Source: Alicyclobacillus sp. SO9
GTDB lineage: Bacteria > Bacillota > Bacilli > Alicyclobacillales > Alicyclobacillaceae
DNA: 64,000 bases
Assembly: GCF_016406125.1 (NCBI RefSeq)
Contig: NZ_CP066339.1
Span: forward strand, 3,720,001-3,784,000
Direction of reading: 5' to 3'
Shown: positions 63,406 to 64,000 of the stretch, piece after piece
How the letters are laid out: each line of letters starts with the position of its first letter
How positions within the stretch are numbered: position 1 is the first letter of the stretch
Made by a program: the position numbers and the translations under genes
The notes under the pieces: generated by a model
The model's database searches: none
What the model saw: only the letters and a program-made list of their open reading frames with translations
Told to the model about the DNA's origin: nothing

Positions 63406-64000
63406 ATGCGGCCTGCAGCAGATAAGTCCATACCAAAACCCCAAGGTCAGACGCAGGCGCTGCCTCAGACCTTGTTTAAGGCTGTTTTTAATCATGCAGC
63501 TGATGGAATGGTTATCTTAGATCAGTGGCGGCAAGTGCTATACATGAACCCTGCAGCTAGAAGTTTGTTGGGGACCGAATTTTCTGAGCGCAGTTTTTGC
63601 GGTGACCTGTTCAAATGCCATGACAATGAGAATGGCACTTTTGACGATGAACGGTGCTTTGGTCAATGTGTCTTATCCAGCAAAATTCCAGTCGAAGATA
63701 TTGAGATGAACATTACGGACAGCAAGGGTAACGATATTCCGGTGGCTGTCACCTATTCCTATATACCGTTTGAGAACGAAAACCCGTATCTGCTGATGTC
63801 AATTAGAGACATTTCCGAAAGAAAACGCCTTGAGGAAGCCCAGAGGCACAATAATGAACTGCAATACACTTTGCAGGAACGAGAACGCCTGGCACGAGAT
63901 TTGCATGACGGAGTGGTCCAAGATATTGCCTATGCCAACATGCAGACGAAGTCCCTCCTCGACGAACTCGAGAATGGACATACTGTATCGCAGCCGGAAT
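63406..64000 (+). CDS. Sensor histidine kinase with Cys-rich PAS domain (partial)
   Basis: The first 198 codons of a sensor kinase that runs off the right edge. A PAS domain (residues 25-145) is interrupted by FCGDLFKCHDNENGTFDDERCFGQC, which holds four cysteines (Cx6C ... Cx3C) and might bind an iron-sulfur cluster or metal. A HisKA_3 phosphoacceptor helix follows: ERERLARDLHDGVVQDIAYANM. This places it in the NarX/NreB group. GAGGGAG precedes the ATG. Its partner regulator is divergent. Confidence 0.9.
   Translation, partial: MRPAADKSIPKPQGQTQALPQTLFKAVFNHAADGMVILDQWRQVLYMNPAARSLLGTEFSERSFCGDLFKCHDNENGTFDDERCFGQCVLSSKIPVEDIEMNITDSKGNDIPVAVTYSYIPFENENPYLLMSIRDISERKRLEEAQRHNNELQYTLQERERLARDLHDGVVQDIAYANMQTKSLLDELENGHTVSQPE

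Overview
The window looks like a chromosome segment from a spore-forming Bacilli member, most likely near Alicyclobacillus. The reasons are strong GGAGG-type ribosome sites, roughly half GC content, and the gene set: a SleL/YaaH-type spore enzyme, a SpoIIM-like protein, YtxJ (bacillithiol redox), NiaR, enzyme I of the PTS and an aerobic-type CO dehydrogenase cluster. This placement is inference. No rRNA, tRNA or CRISPR array was seen.

Layout. 1-3.4 kb: a cox operon on the minus strand (coxG, MoxR-type ATPase, VWA protein, coxM, coxS), running off the left edge. 3.5-6.2 kb: a GNAT acetyltransferase and ptsI. 6.8-22.9 kb: a 16.08-kb integrated element. 23.8-28.5 kb: metal efflux genes (ArsR/CDF, MntP) and membrane proteins. 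28.5-34.5 kb: a SpoIIM / DUF58 / MoxR / DUF4350 / DUF4129 membrane-associated cluster. 34.7-45.6 kb: a cupredoxin-like protein, a two-subunit ABC exporter, pgi, niaR, an NCS1 permease, an NhaC-type antiporter and a HAD hydrolase. 45.8-53.6 kb: a xanthine/uracil permease, ytxJ, a repeat-rich gap, an MFS transporter, selD, a lipoate/octanoate transferase, more tandem repeats and a LysR regulator. 53.8-64 kb: purA, an EamA transporter, an MscS channel, secreted proteins, an EmrB-type transporter and a two-component system.

Main discovery 1. A SleL/YaaH-like spore glycosidase gene is split. Its N-terminal part is at 22917-23783 and its C-terminal part at 6420-6831. The two parts share an 8-bp core, GGTCCTCC. 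Joining them at the core gives an uninterrupted 428-codon frame of the expected family length. The element ends carry an 18-bp inverted repeat (17 of 18 matching) around the core, a textbook attP for a large serine recombinase, and such a recombinase gene ends inside one arm. A mother-cell-type promoter candidate precedes the split gene. This resembles the skin and SPbeta elements, which leave sporulation genes during spore formation.

Main discovery 2. The element carries a compact five-gene operon: TIR-like protein, caspase-family peptidase, MvdD-like ATP-grasp ligase, membrane protein, and a small protein with repeated Thr-rich/Asp-Glu-rich modules that looks like a graspetide precursor. 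The combination suggests a defence or signalling system in which a ribosomally made, ester- or amide-cyclised peptide is tied to TIR and caspase functions. The same element holds an orphan Ser/Thr kinase, an XRE-ImmA protein, a PIN-type toxin pair, three serine recombinase genes (one with an in-frame stop) and several genes of unknown function.

Main discovery 3. selD reads through an in-frame TGA at its catalytic position, with a hairpin just after it, so it probably encodes a selenocysteine-containing selenophosphate synthetase. Its true start is 48 codons upstream of the open frame that begins after the TGA.
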